Shown here one piece after another: positions 25,818-35,089 of a stretch of 64,000 bases of DNA; positions within the stretch are counted from its first letter, which is position 1, and each line of letters opens with the position of its first letter. The stretch comes from Chromatiaceae bacterium (lineage in GTDB: Bacteria; Pseudomonadota; Gammaproteobacteria; Chromatiales; Chromatiaceae). The notes below the pieces were generated by a model. It saw only the letters and a list, made by a program, of their open reading frames with translations, searched no databases and was not told where the DNA came from. The position numbers and the translations under genes were made by a program. The stretch covers positions 310,001 through 374,000 of the forward strand of contig JACKMT010000003.1 of assembly GCA_024235255.1 (NCBI GenBank), read 5' to 3'.

Positions 25818-27098
25818 TCATGAAATATGGGTGAAAAGGTGGGATTCACCCGGAATAAATTTATGCATATAGCCCATTGCGTCCAGCATATTGCAGAGAA
25901 AACCGGTAGCGGAGACCCGGCCGAGGCCGCCCCCGGCACAATAGGACTCGCCAAATCGTGTGCACAGATCACGTCTCCCCAGTGGTGCGTACAGTAGCGA
26001 GGGAACCGGATCGCCGGTGTGGTTACCGGTGTTGCTGTCCGTTGAGTGATCGCCAGTCACCGCGATAACCAGGTCGGTGCTGGGAATAGCGGCCAAGTGT
26101 CGGTCAACAGCCTCCAGCAGTGACTTTTTCCTTTCAGGATCCCTGTCGTGAGCGCAGATATCCGGGCCCTTAATGTGCAGAAATACGATATCGGACTCTT
26201 TCAGTGCAGCCAGGGTGGCAGCGACTTTTGCTTGCAGGTCGGTATTTGGCAAGGAGGTAAACCCAGGTTCCGACACCACATGAAATTTGAGCATATTCGC
26301 CAGTCCAATGACGGTGCCCTCGCCGGCAATAACGCTGCCTTTGAGACCCAACCGTTTAACTAGGCTGATCAGCTGCGTGTTTTTTCCTGCGCTGCGGCAC
26401 AGAATACCGTTGGCTGCCGGCAGACCCGAATCGCGCCGTACCCGGTTCACCGGGTGTGCATTCAGGTGCGCGTGCGCCAGATGCATGAAACGGTTGACTG
26501 CTTGGGCGGTACGTGCGGCGGCCGTCCCCGGCTCCTGTGGCGCTGAGCGAAGTACACCCTTCTCCTGAAATGCGCTGCCGGGGTCGGTATCCGAAATGGC
26601 GGAAGAGAGCTCCTCCCCACTGAGTTTGAGCACCGCCCGATGTTGAGTAGCCGGTCTCAGTGTGGCTTTGATGCCGTCTCCGATATCGACATCGACCAGT
26701 TCGCGCGACAGCTCCGCAGTGCCCTCCGAAATACGACCCGCGCGGCGATCGGAGATGCGGAAGGATTCGCCCTCCTTCTCCAATGATGCAAAATTGCAAC
26801 GAATCAGAATATCCCCCCACTCGCTGGCCAGGCCGATTCCGGCCGCTTCCACCGGTCCACGGGTCAGCTTTGCCGCCTCCCCGGGTGGAATGCCCAGCAG
26901 CACCCCTGTGCCTGTGTGGGTGCCAACCGGCACACCCGGATAGAGCGGATCGATCATCGCCGCTGTGCCCGCGTTGACCAGCGCGTCCAGGTTCGGAGTG
27001 TGGGCCGCTTCCAGCGGTGTTTTGCCCCCGAATCCGGTGATGCCGGAATCGCCCAAGCCATCCAGTATCACCATCAACCCCTTGAATTTACCGGCCAT
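25818..27098 (-). CDS. 2,3-bisphosphoglycerate-independent phosphoglycerate mutase, archaeal (ApgM) type
   Basis: A 426-residue alkaline-phosphatase superfamily enzyme of the ApgM type. Metal-binding landmarks are LDGLGD (12-17), PGVPVGTHTGTG in the nucleophile region (about 54-65), and VTGDHSTDSNTGNHTGDPVP near residue 350. In typical ApgM the nucleophile serine lies in a GSD-like context. Here it reads G-T-H-T, so Thr60 or Thr62 may take its place, or substrate specificity differs. The gene follows the 2-phosphoglycerate kinase with an 11-base overlap. The pairing suggests metabolism of phosphoglycerates, possibly 2,3-bisphosphoglycerate, rather than ordinary glycolysis. Confidence 0.82.
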   Translation of the reverse strand: MAGKFKGLMVILDGLGDSGITGFGGKTPLEAAHTPNLDALVNAGTAAMIDPLYPGVPVGTHTGTGVLLGIPPGEAAKLTRGPVEAAGIGLASEWGDILIRCNFASLEKEGESFRISDRRAGRISEGTAELSRELVDVDIGDGIKATLRPATQHRAVLKLSGEELSSAISDTDPGSAFQEKGVLRSAPQEPGTAAARTAQAVNRFMHLAHAHLNAHPVNRVRRDSGLPAANGILCRSAGKNTQLISLVKRLGLKGSVIAGEGTVIGLANMLKFHVVSEPGFTSLPNTDLQAKVAATLAALKESDIVFLHIKGPDICAHDRDPERKKSLLEAVDRHLAAIPSTDLVIAVTGDHSTDSNTGNHTGDPVPSLLYAPLGRRDLCTRFGESYCAGGGLGRVSATGFLCNMLDAMGYMHKFIPGESHLFTHIS

Positions 27099-28281
27099 AA
27101 CCGAAAACCTCGCTGGGCTTGCCGGTAAACTTCTCCTCCATGGAATCGATGATCGCCTTCATTACCTGCGCAGTGGCTTTCTCCTTGTCGTCGTTGGCGA
27201 TTATCGGGATGCGATTCCGGTCCGCTTCGGAGAGCAGAAATGACTGCAGCGACCAGATCCGGTCAAAATTGGAGAGGTGCTTCTTGCTGTCCCGTTCCGG
27301 CGCCAGCTGGCCGCGGCCACGCAGGCGCTTCTGCAGGTTATCCTGCTTCAATACCGCCAGCATGATGGGGATGATGATGGCATCCTCGCGCCGGTCGATA
27401 TAGTTCAGCAGCGCCGGGTGCACATGGATGCCCTCAAGTATCAGCGCCACCCGTTCCTTGAGCGCACGCTGAATGACCGCCTCGCAGGGCACCGAAAGCA
27501 GCTCCATCTGAGCGCGATAGCCGTCTGCGATACGCTCCTCCACATCCGCCTGATTGGCGAATTTGTCGGGCAGCGAACGCCAGGCGTCGAAGGAGGAGGT
27601 GTGCAGTACCGGTGAGAGCCGCTTCGGGATCATCATGCGCATTACTTCGCGCAGCATATCGGTCGACTGTGTGCGTACCACACCCAGGCGGTGCGCCACT
27701 TCCGTGGCAATGGTGCTTTTACCGCAGCCTGTGGTACCGCCGATCAACAGAATCAGTGGCCGGCCACTGTGAGTGAAATCCACCCAGACCATGTAGCGTT
27801 TGGCCACTTCTCTGCCAAGGTTGGCACGCAGACAGATATAGGTGAGACGGCCAAGTTCAGACGAACTGATCTCCTCCACCTCTTTTTCCAGCAGATAGTG
27901 ATAGATATGCTTGCTGGCCAGTTTTGCCTCGCTGGTCGAAAGTCCGCACGACTCCAGGCAGTGGGTGTGCTGAACTCTGGAAAAGGCAGTGGCCTGGCCG
28001 TCGCGGTCGATCACATGAATCGGGTCACGGATGGTACCGGAAGATTTGTAGGCGTCGATGAACTTACGGTCGAACGACTCTTCAAGCTTGGCGATGGCCA
28101 TCTCTTTGAGCTTGTCGGTGGTAACCTCATCCACATCGGACAGATTGTGGCGCACGGCGGACGCCAGTTTGTAAGCATCGTCGAAACTAACCCCTGCATC
28201 AACCAGGGAGCGGGTCAGAATACCCCTGAGAAACGGAACTTTTGTGCCGTCAGATGAATCGATTACCAGTGTTTTTGCCAA
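27088..28281 (-). CDS. 2-phosphoglycerate kinase-like protein (ATP-cone plus P-loop kinase)
   Basis: A 397-residue protein. Residues 1-90 form an ATP-cone-like domain (VPFLRGILTRSL and related helices). A P-loop kinase domain follows with Walker A GGTTGCGKST (181-190). The layout matches archaeal 2-phosphoglycerate kinase, which makes 2,3-bisphosphoglycerate from 2-phosphoglycerate and ATP as a step to cyclic 2,3-diphosphoglycerate. Its stop overlaps the start of the ApgM-type mutase, so both act on the same metabolite pool. A palindromic Pho-box-like site lies about 55 bases upstream of the ATG. Bacterial homologues are of unproven function, so activity on 2-phosphoglycerate is inferred. Confidence 0.82.
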   Translation of the reverse strand: MAKTLVIDSSDGTKVPFLRGILTRSLVDAGVSFDDAYKLASAVRHNLSDVDEVTTDKLKEMAIAKLEESFDRKFIDAYKSSGTIRDPIHVIDRDGQATAFSRVQHTHCLESCGLSTSEAKLASKHIYHYLLEKEVEEISSSELGRLTYICLRANLGREVAKRYMVWVDFTHSGRPLILLIGGTTGCGKSTIATEVAHRLGVVRTQSTDMLREVMRMMIPKRLSPVLHTSSFDAWRSLPDKFANQADVEERIADGYRAQMELLSVPCEAVIQRALKERVALILEGIHVHPALLNYIDRREDAIIIPIMLAVLKQDNLQKRLRGRGQLAPERDSKKHLSNFDRIWSLQSFLLSEADRNRIPIIANDDKEKATAQVMKAIIDSMEEKFTGKPSEVFGYGR

Positions 28282-28334
28282 GGTCCTTTACCAATAACTA
28301 ATACCGCTGTTTATCCATTGTGATCAGCCATGCC

Positions 28335-28353
28335 TGTTACATAACTGTAACAT
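28335..28353 (-). promoter_or_regulatory. Palindromic Pho-box-like site upstream of the 2-phosphoglycerate kinase gene
   Basis: TGTTACA-TAAC-TGTAACA (28335-28352) is a perfect inverted repeat. Read on the minus strand it is ATGTTAC-AGTT-ATGTAAC, the 7-4-7 layout of a Pho box. No good -10 follows after 10 bases, so it could instead be an operator for another dimeric regulator. It is the only clear regulatory motif in the 346-base gap from 28282 to 28627, which holds no gene. Confidence 0.4.
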
Positions 28354-28627
28354 AGAAAATAGCCAGGTAATGTGTACAAAGGTTTCACGGCCGGCAGATC
28401 GAGTATTCTGCGGAGGTTTCCTCTACTCCTGTCAGTTGATGCCTCTGCGGGGCAGGGGCGGATAACTGTCGGGTTGTTACGGCATTCCCATGAATCGCAT
28501 ATGGAATTCAGTTTTTCCGCCGGGAGATATTCGCGCCGCTAGCGACAGGAGGTGTGCGCCTCCCCATTGGCGTGATGGCTGCCATTGGCGGAAAGGGCCG
28601 GGTGCTGATGGGAAAATGCACATGGAA

Positions 28628-29224
28628 TCATACAGGTATGTGTAGGGGCGTGCTTCCCTTGGGCGAAGCGTGTGAATTTGCGGACAAATGAGAAATTTCC
28701 AAAAGCAGCGAGTCTAATGCTGTGTTGCCGACTCCGGAATCGATCAGCACTACCGGACAAAGCGAATGTTTGACCACGTTATCAGTAATGGATGTACGAA
28801 GCAGCTTCCCTAAGACAGTGGGATGGTTCTTCTGCATCACAATACAACAAGGCAGCATTGCTTTGGCGATTTGCAGGATGCGCGTCGCCGGCAGCCCGGG
28901 GATGACGATCAGCGCCGGGCTTTCCAAGGGCTTCAATTCCGGCTGCCGCGAGTACAAATCCTCGATCCGCTGCCGACATATATTCAGCGCAAGATCACGC
29001 AATGGGACATGCATCATCTGCTGATCGAGCTGGCGGTACAGACCCGGTTTGTCGCCTGGCTCATGTACCGCATGGACGATAAGCAGGTCCCGCTTCATCC
29101 GCGCTGCCAGTCTGGCGCCATAGCTAAGTGCATGGTCATCAGCCGCTGCGTTCTCTATCGAGAGCGTCAGCATGATTGAACCGGTTGCAACGGGAGTGTC
29201 GTATTCCAGGATTTGAACACCCAT
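28628..29224 (-). CDS. UspA-like protein, divergent
   Basis: A 198-residue protein with one UspA-like domain (about 15-162). Shared with the 11691 UspA are the strand IVHAVHEPGDKPGLY, the motif VIPGLPATRILQIA and the C-terminal strand of type HSLCPVVLID. The glycine-rich ATP-binding loop of the paralogue (GSQGRTGL) reads KNHPTVLGKLL here, so ATP binding is doubtful. A Ser/His-rich C-terminal tail is extra. AAGGAG lies before the ATG at 29224. It is divergent from the pstSCAB-phoU operon, across a 342-base spacer. Confidence 0.75.
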   Translation of the reverse strand: MGVQILEYDTPVATGSIMLTLSIENAAADDHALSYGARLAARMKRDLLIVHAVHEPGDKPGLYRQLDQQMMHVPLRDLALNICRQRIEDLYSRQPELKPLESPALIVIPGLPATRILQIAKAMLPCCIVMQKNHPTVLGKLLRTSITDNVVKHSLCPVVLIDSGVGNTALDSLLLEISHLSANSHASPKGSTPLHIPV

Positions 29225-29445
29225 CCCTGCTACTCCTTATCATGTCAGTGTGATCGCATGGACACGATCAATCGGAACGAGATGCGCTATCAATTTCGCA
29301 ACAGATGCTATCTCCTTGGGTTTTCGAATTGATGACACTTTTTTAACTGCCGAATTCAACGCGGTGGTAGGTTGTATTGATCGCAGTTGAAAAAACAGAG
29401 CAGCGTTAGTTAACGAAAAGAGCAGCGCAAAAACCCACCATTCAA

Positions 29446-29502
29446 CTGTTATATTATTGGTAATATAACTGTTATCTAATGTTTATCTGGCAGGAATATT
29501 CA
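29446..29502 (+). promoter_or_regulatory. Inverted repeat and Pho-box-like site upstream of pstSCAB-phoU
   Basis: GTTATATTA-TTGG-TAATATAAC (29448-29469) is a perfect 9-base inverted repeat. Its ends overlap two copies of CTGTTAT (29446-29452 and 29469-29475). The second copy starts a 7-4-7 arrangement CTGTTAT-CTAA-TGTTTAT, and TATTCA follows after exactly ten bases (29497-29502). The last half site and the -10 are poor, so this is a plausible but imperfect Pho promoter. The rest of the spacer 29225-29566 holds no gene. Confidence 0.42.
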
Positions 29503-29566
29503 CGTAACAAACCGGGTGGAAAATTTGCCTCATAAGCTTCATTGGCGAAACCTGTAGGAGTTTATT

Positions 29567-30604
29567 GTGAATATCAAAACTGTCTCGGCTGCTGTTGTAC
29601 TGACATTTTCCGGTGCGGTTTCTGCTGCTTCCCGCGACTATATCTCCATCGTCGGATCCTCCACCGTGTATCCCTTCTCCACGGTGGTTGCAGAGACTTT
29701 CGGCAAAACCACAGGATTCAAGACACCCAAGATTGAGTCCACCGGTTCCGGTGGCGGTTTCAAACTGTTCTGCGCCGGCGTTGGTATCGAGCATCCGGAC
29801 ATCACCAATGCTTCGCGCGCGATCAAATCGTCCGAGGTTGAGAGCTGTGCCAAGAACGGCGTCACCGAAATCGTCGAAGTGAAGATCGGCTACGACGGCA
29901 TTGTCGTTGCGAATGCCAAACAGGCGGAACAGCTGGCGCTTTCGCGCAAGGATATTTTCATGGCTTTAGCAAAAGATGTTCCGGACCCTAATGGCGGCGA
30001 GAAACTGGTTGCCAATCCTTATAAATCTTGGCAGGAAGTTAACAGCACTTTACCGGCAACCAAAATCGAAGTGCTCGGTCCGCCTCCCACGTCCGGCACC
30101 CGCGACGCCTTCGTCGAGTTGGCCATGGAGGGCGGGTGCCAGGCGTTTGATTTCATCAAGGCGATGAAGAAAACGGATGGCCGGATGTACCAGGGTGTCT
30201 GTCACACCATTCGCGAGGACGGGGCTTTCATCGAGGCCGGTGAGAACGACAACCTGATCGTGCAGAAGCTGGAAGCCAATCCCGCGGCGTTGGGAATATT
30301 CGGCTTCAGCTTTCTGGATCAAAACTCGGACAAAGTGCAGGGAGCGAAAATCGACGGCATCGAGCCAACCTTCGAGGCTATTGCCGATGGCACATATCCG
30401 ATCTCCCGCCCGCTCTTCTTTTATGTGAAGAGGGCGCATCTCGGCAAGGTTCCCGGTATCGAGGCGTTTCTGGCGGAGTTCACCAGCGAAAAGGCCTGGG
30501 GTGAGGAAGGCTACCTGGTCGACAAGGGCATGATACCGATGCCGCCGGCTGAGCGAGAACGCTTCGCGGCCAATGTTAAAATGCTGTACAGCCTGGAGAA
30601 ATAA
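29567..30604 (+). CDS. pstS: Periplasmic phosphate-binding protein PstS, second system
   Basis: A 345-residue PstS-type protein with a signal peptide (about 1-20, ending AVSAAS). Ligand motifs are VGSSTVYPFS, ESTGSGGGFK, NASRAI and PPPTSGTRDAF. The start is GTG at 29567, preceded by TAGGAG. It is of the longer type common in marine and sulfur bacteria and differs clearly from the 300-residue PstS at 1352. It begins a complete operon pstS-pstC-pstA-pstB-phoU on the plus strand, with an 88-base gap to pstC. Confidence 0.93.
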   Translation: MNIKTVSAAVVLTFSGAVSAASRDYISIVGSSTVYPFSTVVAETFGKTTGFKTPKIESTGSGGGFKLFCAGVGIEHPDITNASRAIKSSEVESCAKNGVTEIVEVKIGYDGIVVANAKQAEQLALSRKDIFMALAKDVPDPNGGEKLVANPYKSWQEVNSTLPATKIEVLGPPPTSGTRDAFVELAMEGGCQAFDFIKAMKKTDGRMYQGVCHTIREDGAFIEAGENDNLIVQKLEANPAALGIFGFSFLDQNSDKVQGAKIDGIEPTFEAIADGTYPISRPLFFYVKRAHLGKVPGIEAFLAEFTSEKAWGEEGYLVDKGMIPMPPAERERFAANVKMLYSLEK

Positions 30605-30692
30605 CCGACTCCTCAGCACTGCACGTTAGTATTGCTGGACCGGAAGGCAGGCGAAGTATTGCTGCCGCCATCCGGTTTACCGGGAGAGCATC

Positions 30693-32081
30693 ATGTATGC
30701 AGTCATTCTGGTTCTTATTCTGCTGGCGCTGATGGCAGTTGCCTATCAACTGGGCCGGCGCCGCTCGCAGTCCATGGCTGGCAGGGCGGGCGGTATCCGA
30801 AAACTTCACTCCCTGCCCGGATATTATGGGTTCTATGCCGCTATCTGGTGTGGATTGCCTGCGCTGCTGGTGTTGCTGGTCTGGCTCGCGTTTCAGTCCA
30901 TCATTGTCACCAAGATGGTTGTCGCCGACCTTCCACTGGCGACCCGCAGCTTGTCCGAGGCGGAGTTGGGGTTGGTGATCAACGATATCCGCAACCTGGC
31001 GGAGGGGAATATCGTCTCGCGCGATGTCAGCCCCGAAATGCAGGCGGCGGCCGATCATTACACCAACCTGAACCGGATCGGCAGTGCCGCGCTGGTGGTG
31101 GTTGCGATCTCTATGGCGCTGCTGGGGATTGCGCTGGGCTGGCGCTTTATCTCCCCGGCGATGCGCGCCAGAAATCAGGTCGAGGCGGTGGTCAAGGCGT
31201 TGCTGGTGCTCAGTTCCACTATCGCCATATTTACCACAATCGGTATCCTGCTCTCGGTGCTGTTCGAATCGATCCGTTTTTTCCGGATGATACCGTTGTC
31301 GGAGTTTCTGTTCGGACTCCAGTGGAGTCCGCAGATGGCTATCCGGGTAGATCAGGTCGGTTCTTCAGGCGTCTTCGGCGCTCTACCGCTGTTTCTCGGC
31401 ACCGTATTGATCTCGCTGATCGCGATGCTGGTGGCGGTGCCCATCGGCTTGATGTCTGCCATCTACCTCTCTGAATATGCCGGTCGCCGGCTGCGTGCGG
31501 TCGCCAAACCGCTGCTCGAAATTCTGGCCGGCATTCCAACCGTCGTGTATGGATTTTTCGCCGCACTGACGGTAGCCCCCGTTATCCGCGACAGCGGTTC
31601 CCTGATCGGTCTCGATGTCTCCTCGGAGAGTGCACTGGCGGCGGGAGTGGTGATGGGCATCATGATCATTCCCTTCATATCGTCGCTGTCGGATGACGTG
31701 ATCAATGCGGTGCCACAGGCGCTGCGCGATGCCTCTTTTGGTGTGGGTGCGACCCACTCCGAGACCATTCGCCAGGTGATTATACCGGCCGCGCTGCCGG
31801 GCATTGTCGGCGGGGTGCTGCTGGCCGTCTCCCGCGCCATCGGCGAGACCATGATCGTGGTCATGGCGGCCGGGCTGTCGGCCAACCTGACTGTGAATCC
31901 GCTGGAGAGTGTCACCACGGTGACGGTGCAGATTGTCACGCTGTTGGTGGGCGATCAGGAGTTCGACAGCCCCAAGACCCTGGCGGCATTCGCCCTCGGA
32001 CTGATGCTCTTCGGGGTCACGCTGATCCTCAACATTGTCGCACTGCAGGTGGTGCGCAAGTACCGTGAACAGTATGAATAG
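30693..32081 (+). CDS. pstC: Phosphate ABC transporter permease PstC
   Basis: A 462-residue permease, larger than the 319-residue E. coli protein because of an N-terminal extension with additional membrane helices and a periplasmic loop (about 1-170). The C-terminal two thirds are the canonical ABC permease core, with the coupling motif in the segment ALRDASFGVGATHSETIRQV. With PstA it forms the membrane channel of the high-affinity phosphate importer. GGGAG lies before the ATG at 30693. It overlaps the start of pstA by 8 bases. Confidence 0.92.
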   Translation: MYAVILVLILLALMAVAYQLGRRRSQSMAGRAGGIRKLHSLPGYYGFYAAIWCGLPALLVLLVWLAFQSIIVTKMVVADLPLATRSLSEAELGLVINDIRNLAEGNIVSRDVSPEMQAAADHYTNLNRIGSAALVVVAISMALLGIALGWRFISPAMRARNQVEAVVKALLVLSSTIAIFTTIGILLSVLFESIRFFRMIPLSEFLFGLQWSPQMAIRVDQVGSSGVFGALPLFLGTVLISLIAMLVAVPIGLMSAIYLSEYAGRRLRAVAKPLLEILAGIPTVVYGFFAALTVAPVIRDSGSLIGLDVSSESALAAGVVMGIMIIPFISSLSDDVINAVPQALRDASFGVGATHSETIRQVIIPAALPGIVGGVLLAVSRAIGETMIVVMAAGLSANLTVNPLESVTTVTVQIVTLLVGDQEFDSPKTLAAFALGLMLFGVTLILNIVALQVVRKYREQYE

Positions 32082-33372
32082 TCACTCCGACAAGCGAGTT
32101 CGCACTATCGATCGGGTCAACGCCTCGCTGGCTGAACGCTATGCCAGGGAGAGACGGTTCCGGACGGCCGGGCTGGCGGCTGTCAGTCTGGGGCTGCTAT
32201 TTGTCTCCTTCCTGTTTATCAGCATCGTCGGCAACGGCTATACCGCGTTTCACCAGACTAAGATAGCGCTGGAAGTTTTCTTCGATCCGCAGCAGTTGGA
32301 TCCAGACGGCAGGCACGATTACGACGCGCTGACCAGAGCCGATTATGGCGGCTTGGTCAAAGCCTCAATGCGCAACAGTTTTCCTGCTGTGAAGACGCGC
32401 CAGGAGAAGCGCGCGCTGTACGCGATGGTGAGTTCGGGCGCGGCGTTTGAACTGCAGCACATGGTGTTGGCTGATCCCTCGCTGATAGGCACCACCCAAG
32501 CCGTCTGGCTGACCGCAGACGATGACATCGATATGCTGGTCAAAGGCCATATCGACCGCAGCGTGCCCGAGAGCGAACGCCGGGTCGATGACCGCACGCT
32601 GGCCTGGGTCGAACGGCTGGAACAGGAGGGTGCGCTGAAGCGTCGTTTCAATACCGCCTTCTTTACCAACGGTGATTCCAGGGAACCCGAACTGGCCGGT
32701 ATTGCCGGCGCCGTGATGGGTTCGTGCTACGTGCTGCTGGTGACCCTGCTGCTCGCGTTTCCCATCGCGGTGGCGACGGCGGTCTATCTGGAGGAGTTCG
32801 CCCCCAGAAACAGATGGACCGATCTGATCGAAGTCAACATCAACAATCTGGCGGCGGTGCCTTCCATTGTTTTCGGTCTGCTCGGCCTGGCGGTTTTCAT
32901 CAATTTTTTCGGTCTCCCCCGGTCGGCCGCGTTGGTCGGCGGTCTGGTGCTGACCCTGATGACACTACCGACGATCATCATCGCCAGCCGGGCGGCGCTG
33001 AAATCGGTTCCGCCTTCGATTCGGGAAGCGGCACTGGGTGTCGGCGCCTCGCAGCAGCAGACCATTTTCCATCACGTACTGCCGCTGGCGCTCCCGGGTA
33101 TGCTGACCGGTACCATCATCGGCATGGCGCAGGCGCTGGGAGAGACCGCTCCGCTGCTGATGATCGGGATGGTCGCCTTCATCGTGGATATTCCCGGCGG
33201 CGCGCTGGATCCCGCAACCGTGCTGCCGGTGCAGATCTTTCTTTGGGCCGACAGCCCCGAACGGGCGTTCGTCGAGCGGACATCCGGCGCCATCATGGTG
33301 CTGCTGTTTTTCCTGGTGACGATGAATGCGCTGGCGGTGGTACTGAGAAAGCGCTTCGAACGGCGCTGGTAA
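32074..33372 (+). CDS. pstA: Phosphate ABC transporter permease PstA
   Basis: A 432-residue PstA, longer than the usual 300 residues because of a large loop of about 140 residues after the first membrane helix. The permease core carries the ABC coupling segment [18 protein letters not shown]. The ATG at 32074 was chosen within the end of pstC, so translation is coupled; a GTG at 32065 is an alternative. The long-loop forms of PstC and PstA occur together, consistent with joint evolution. Confidence 0.92.
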   Translation: MNSHSDKRVRTIDRVNASLAERYARERRFRTAGLAAVSLGLLFVSFLFISIVGNGYTAFHQTKIALEVFFDPQQLDPDGRHDYDALTRADYGGLVKASMRNSFPAVKTRQEKRALYAMVSSGAAFELQHMVLADPSLIGTTQAVWLTADDDIDMLVKGHIDRSVPESERRVDDRTLAWVERLEQEGALKRRFNTAFFTNGDSREPELAGIAGAVMGSCYVLLVTLLLAFPIAVATAVYLEEFAPRNRWTDLIEVNINNLAAVPSIVFGLLGLAVFINFFGLPRSAALVGGLVLTLMTLPTIIIASRAALKSVPPSIREAALGVGASQQQTIFHHVLPLALPGMLTGTIIGMAQALGETAPLLMIGMVAFIVDIPGGALDPATVLPVQIFLWADSPERAFVERTSGAIMVLLFFLVTMNALAVVLRKRFERRW

Positions 33373-33391
33373 CAACGACAGGAAAAAGATC

Positions 33392-34276
33392 ATGCATACG
33401 ACCATCCAATATATGGCAGCCGAAAACACCCTGGCTCCGGCGGTGAGCGGAGATGGCGGGCAGGCTTTGGCAGAGGATTCCCGCGACTTTGCCGGCACGG
33501 TTGGCGATGTCACCGTCGCCAATCCGGCCATGACCGCGCGCAATGTCAATGTCTGGTACGGAGAGCAACAGGCCATCATCGATACCAGCCTGGATATCGG
33601 AAAAAGTCAGGTGATCTCCATGATCGGCCCTTCGGGCTGTGGCAAATCCACTTTTATCCGTTGCCTCAACCGAATGAACGATACCATCGATAGCTGCCGT
33701 GTCACCGGTGATATCAGGCTGGAAGGGCAGAATATTTACGACAAAAAGCTGGATGTGGTGCCGTTGCGGGCGCAGGTGGGGATGGTGTTTCAAAAGCCCA
33801 ACCCCTTTCCCAAATCGATCTACGACAATGTGGCATATGGACCGCGTATTCACGGCCTGGCGGAGGATAAGCAGGGCGTTGACGAGATCGTGGAAACCTC
33901 GCTGTCGAAGGCCGGGCTCTGGGACGAGGTAAAAGACCGGCTCGGCGAGCCGGGGACCGGCCTCTCCGGCGGCCAGCAGCAGCGGCTTTGCATTGCGCGC
34001 ACCATCGCCGTATCGCCGGAAGTGATCCTGATGGATGAGCCCTGCTCGGCGCTGGATCCGATCGCGACCGCGACGATTGAGGAGTTGATCGATGAGCTGC
34101 GCCAACACTATGCGATTGCCATCGTTACCCACTCGATGCAGCAGGCGGCCCGGGTGTCGCAGCGCACCGCCTACTTTCATCTCGGCCGCCTGATCGAGGT
34201 AGGCGCGACGGACGATATCTTCACCAATCCCGGCCATAGATTGACCGAGGATTACATCACCGGACGTTTCGGATGA
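33392..34276 (+). CDS. pstB: Phosphate ABC transporter ATP-binding protein PstB
   Basis: A 294-residue ABC ATPase. An N-terminal extension of about 40 residues precedes the domain beginning [14 protein letters not shown]. Walker A is GPSGCGKST, the signature is [13 protein letters not shown], Walker B is [13 protein letters not shown], and the switch histidine follows in [12 protein letters not shown]. It energises phosphate import through PstCA. AGGAAA precedes the ATG at 33392, 19 bases after the pstA stop. Confidence 0.95.
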   Translation: MHTTIQYMAAENTLAPAVSGDGGQALAEDSRDFAGTVGDVTVANPAMTARNVNVWYGEQQAIIDTSLDIGKSQVISMIGPSGCGKSTFIRCLNRMNDTIDSCRVTGDIRLEGQNIYDKKLDVVPLRAQVGMVFQKPNPFPKSIYDNVAYGPRIHGLAEDKQGVDEIVETSLSKAGLWDEVKDRLGEPGTGLSGGQQQRLCIARTIAVSPEVILMDEPCSALDPIATATIEELIDELRQHYAIAIVTHSMQQAARVSQRTAYFHLGRLIEVGATDDIFTNPGHRLTEDYITGRFG

Positions 34277-34333
34277 ACCGGCAGCGAGAGCCGGCTACCG
34301 GACAGCGGAGAGCCGCAGTCGGGAGTGCAACTT

Positions 34334-35053
34334 ATGAATGAGATGACAGACGGTCACACTGTCACAAGCTACAACGATGAGCTCGATCAATTGAACCGCT
34401 ATGTGATGGATATGGCCAGGCTGGTGAGGAGGCAGATCGCGGATTCAATCCGGACGCTCGAGGAGGAGGATGTCGAAGGCGCCAAGGAGGTGGTGGTGCG
34501 CGATCAGGAGGTGGATGCAATTGAGCTGAAAGCCGACGATCATATCGTGCACATTATTGCGAAACGACAACCCGTGGCGCGGGATCTAAGGGAGATCATG
34601 GCGGCCGGAAAGATTATCTCCGATCTGGAGCGGATCGGTGATCAGGCGCGCCGGATCGCGCGGCTTACGCTCTATTTTTACGAAAAAGACAACAGTGCGC
34701 CGAACTATCGGCTATTGAGCGACATCCCCAAGCTGGCCCATCTGGTCGACGGTATGTTGGAGTTGGCGATCTCGGCGTTCGACCGACTGGATACCGGGTC
34801 GGCGCTAGACGTGATTCGCAAGGAGGCCGAGCTTGCCGAGGAGATGGTTGCCGCTCAGCGCCGGCTCTCCACCTACCTGATGGAAGATTCCCGCAGTATC
34901 GGGCATGTGGTCGATATCACTTTGGGTTTGCGGGCGCTGGAGAGAATCGGCGGGCACGCGAAATATGTGGCACGCCACACCATTTACCTAATCAAGGGCA
35001 AGGATGTCCGGCATGAACCGCTGGAAAGGGTGATAGCGGATGTTGGGCACTGA
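34334..35053 (+). CDS. phoU: Phosphate signalling protein PhoU
   Basis: A 239-residue PhoU made of two three-helix repeats with the metal-binding motifs DLERIGDQARRIARL and ALERIGGHAKYVARH. It links PstB activity to the PhoR sensor kinase and represses the Pho regulon when phosphate is plentiful. The ATG at 34334 follows GGGAG; an in-frame GTG at 34325 is less likely. It ends the pst operon. Unlike the PhoU at 186, it has no extra domain. No phoB or phoR is in the window. Confidence 0.95.
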   Translation: MNEMTDGHTVTSYNDELDQLNRYVMDMARLVRRQIADSIRTLEEEDVEGAKEVVVRDQEVDAIELKADDHIVHIIAKRQPVARDLREIMAAGKIISDLERIGDQARRIARLTLYFYEKDNSAPNYRLLSDIPKLAHLVDGMLELAISAFDRLDTGSALDVIRKEAELAEEMVAAQRRLSTYLMEDSRSIGHVVDITLGLRALERIGGHAKYVARHTIYLIKGKDVRHEPLERVIADVGH

Positions 35054-35089
35054 CTCCCGCAGAGAGGGGCAACGGCGCCCGCCGACGGA

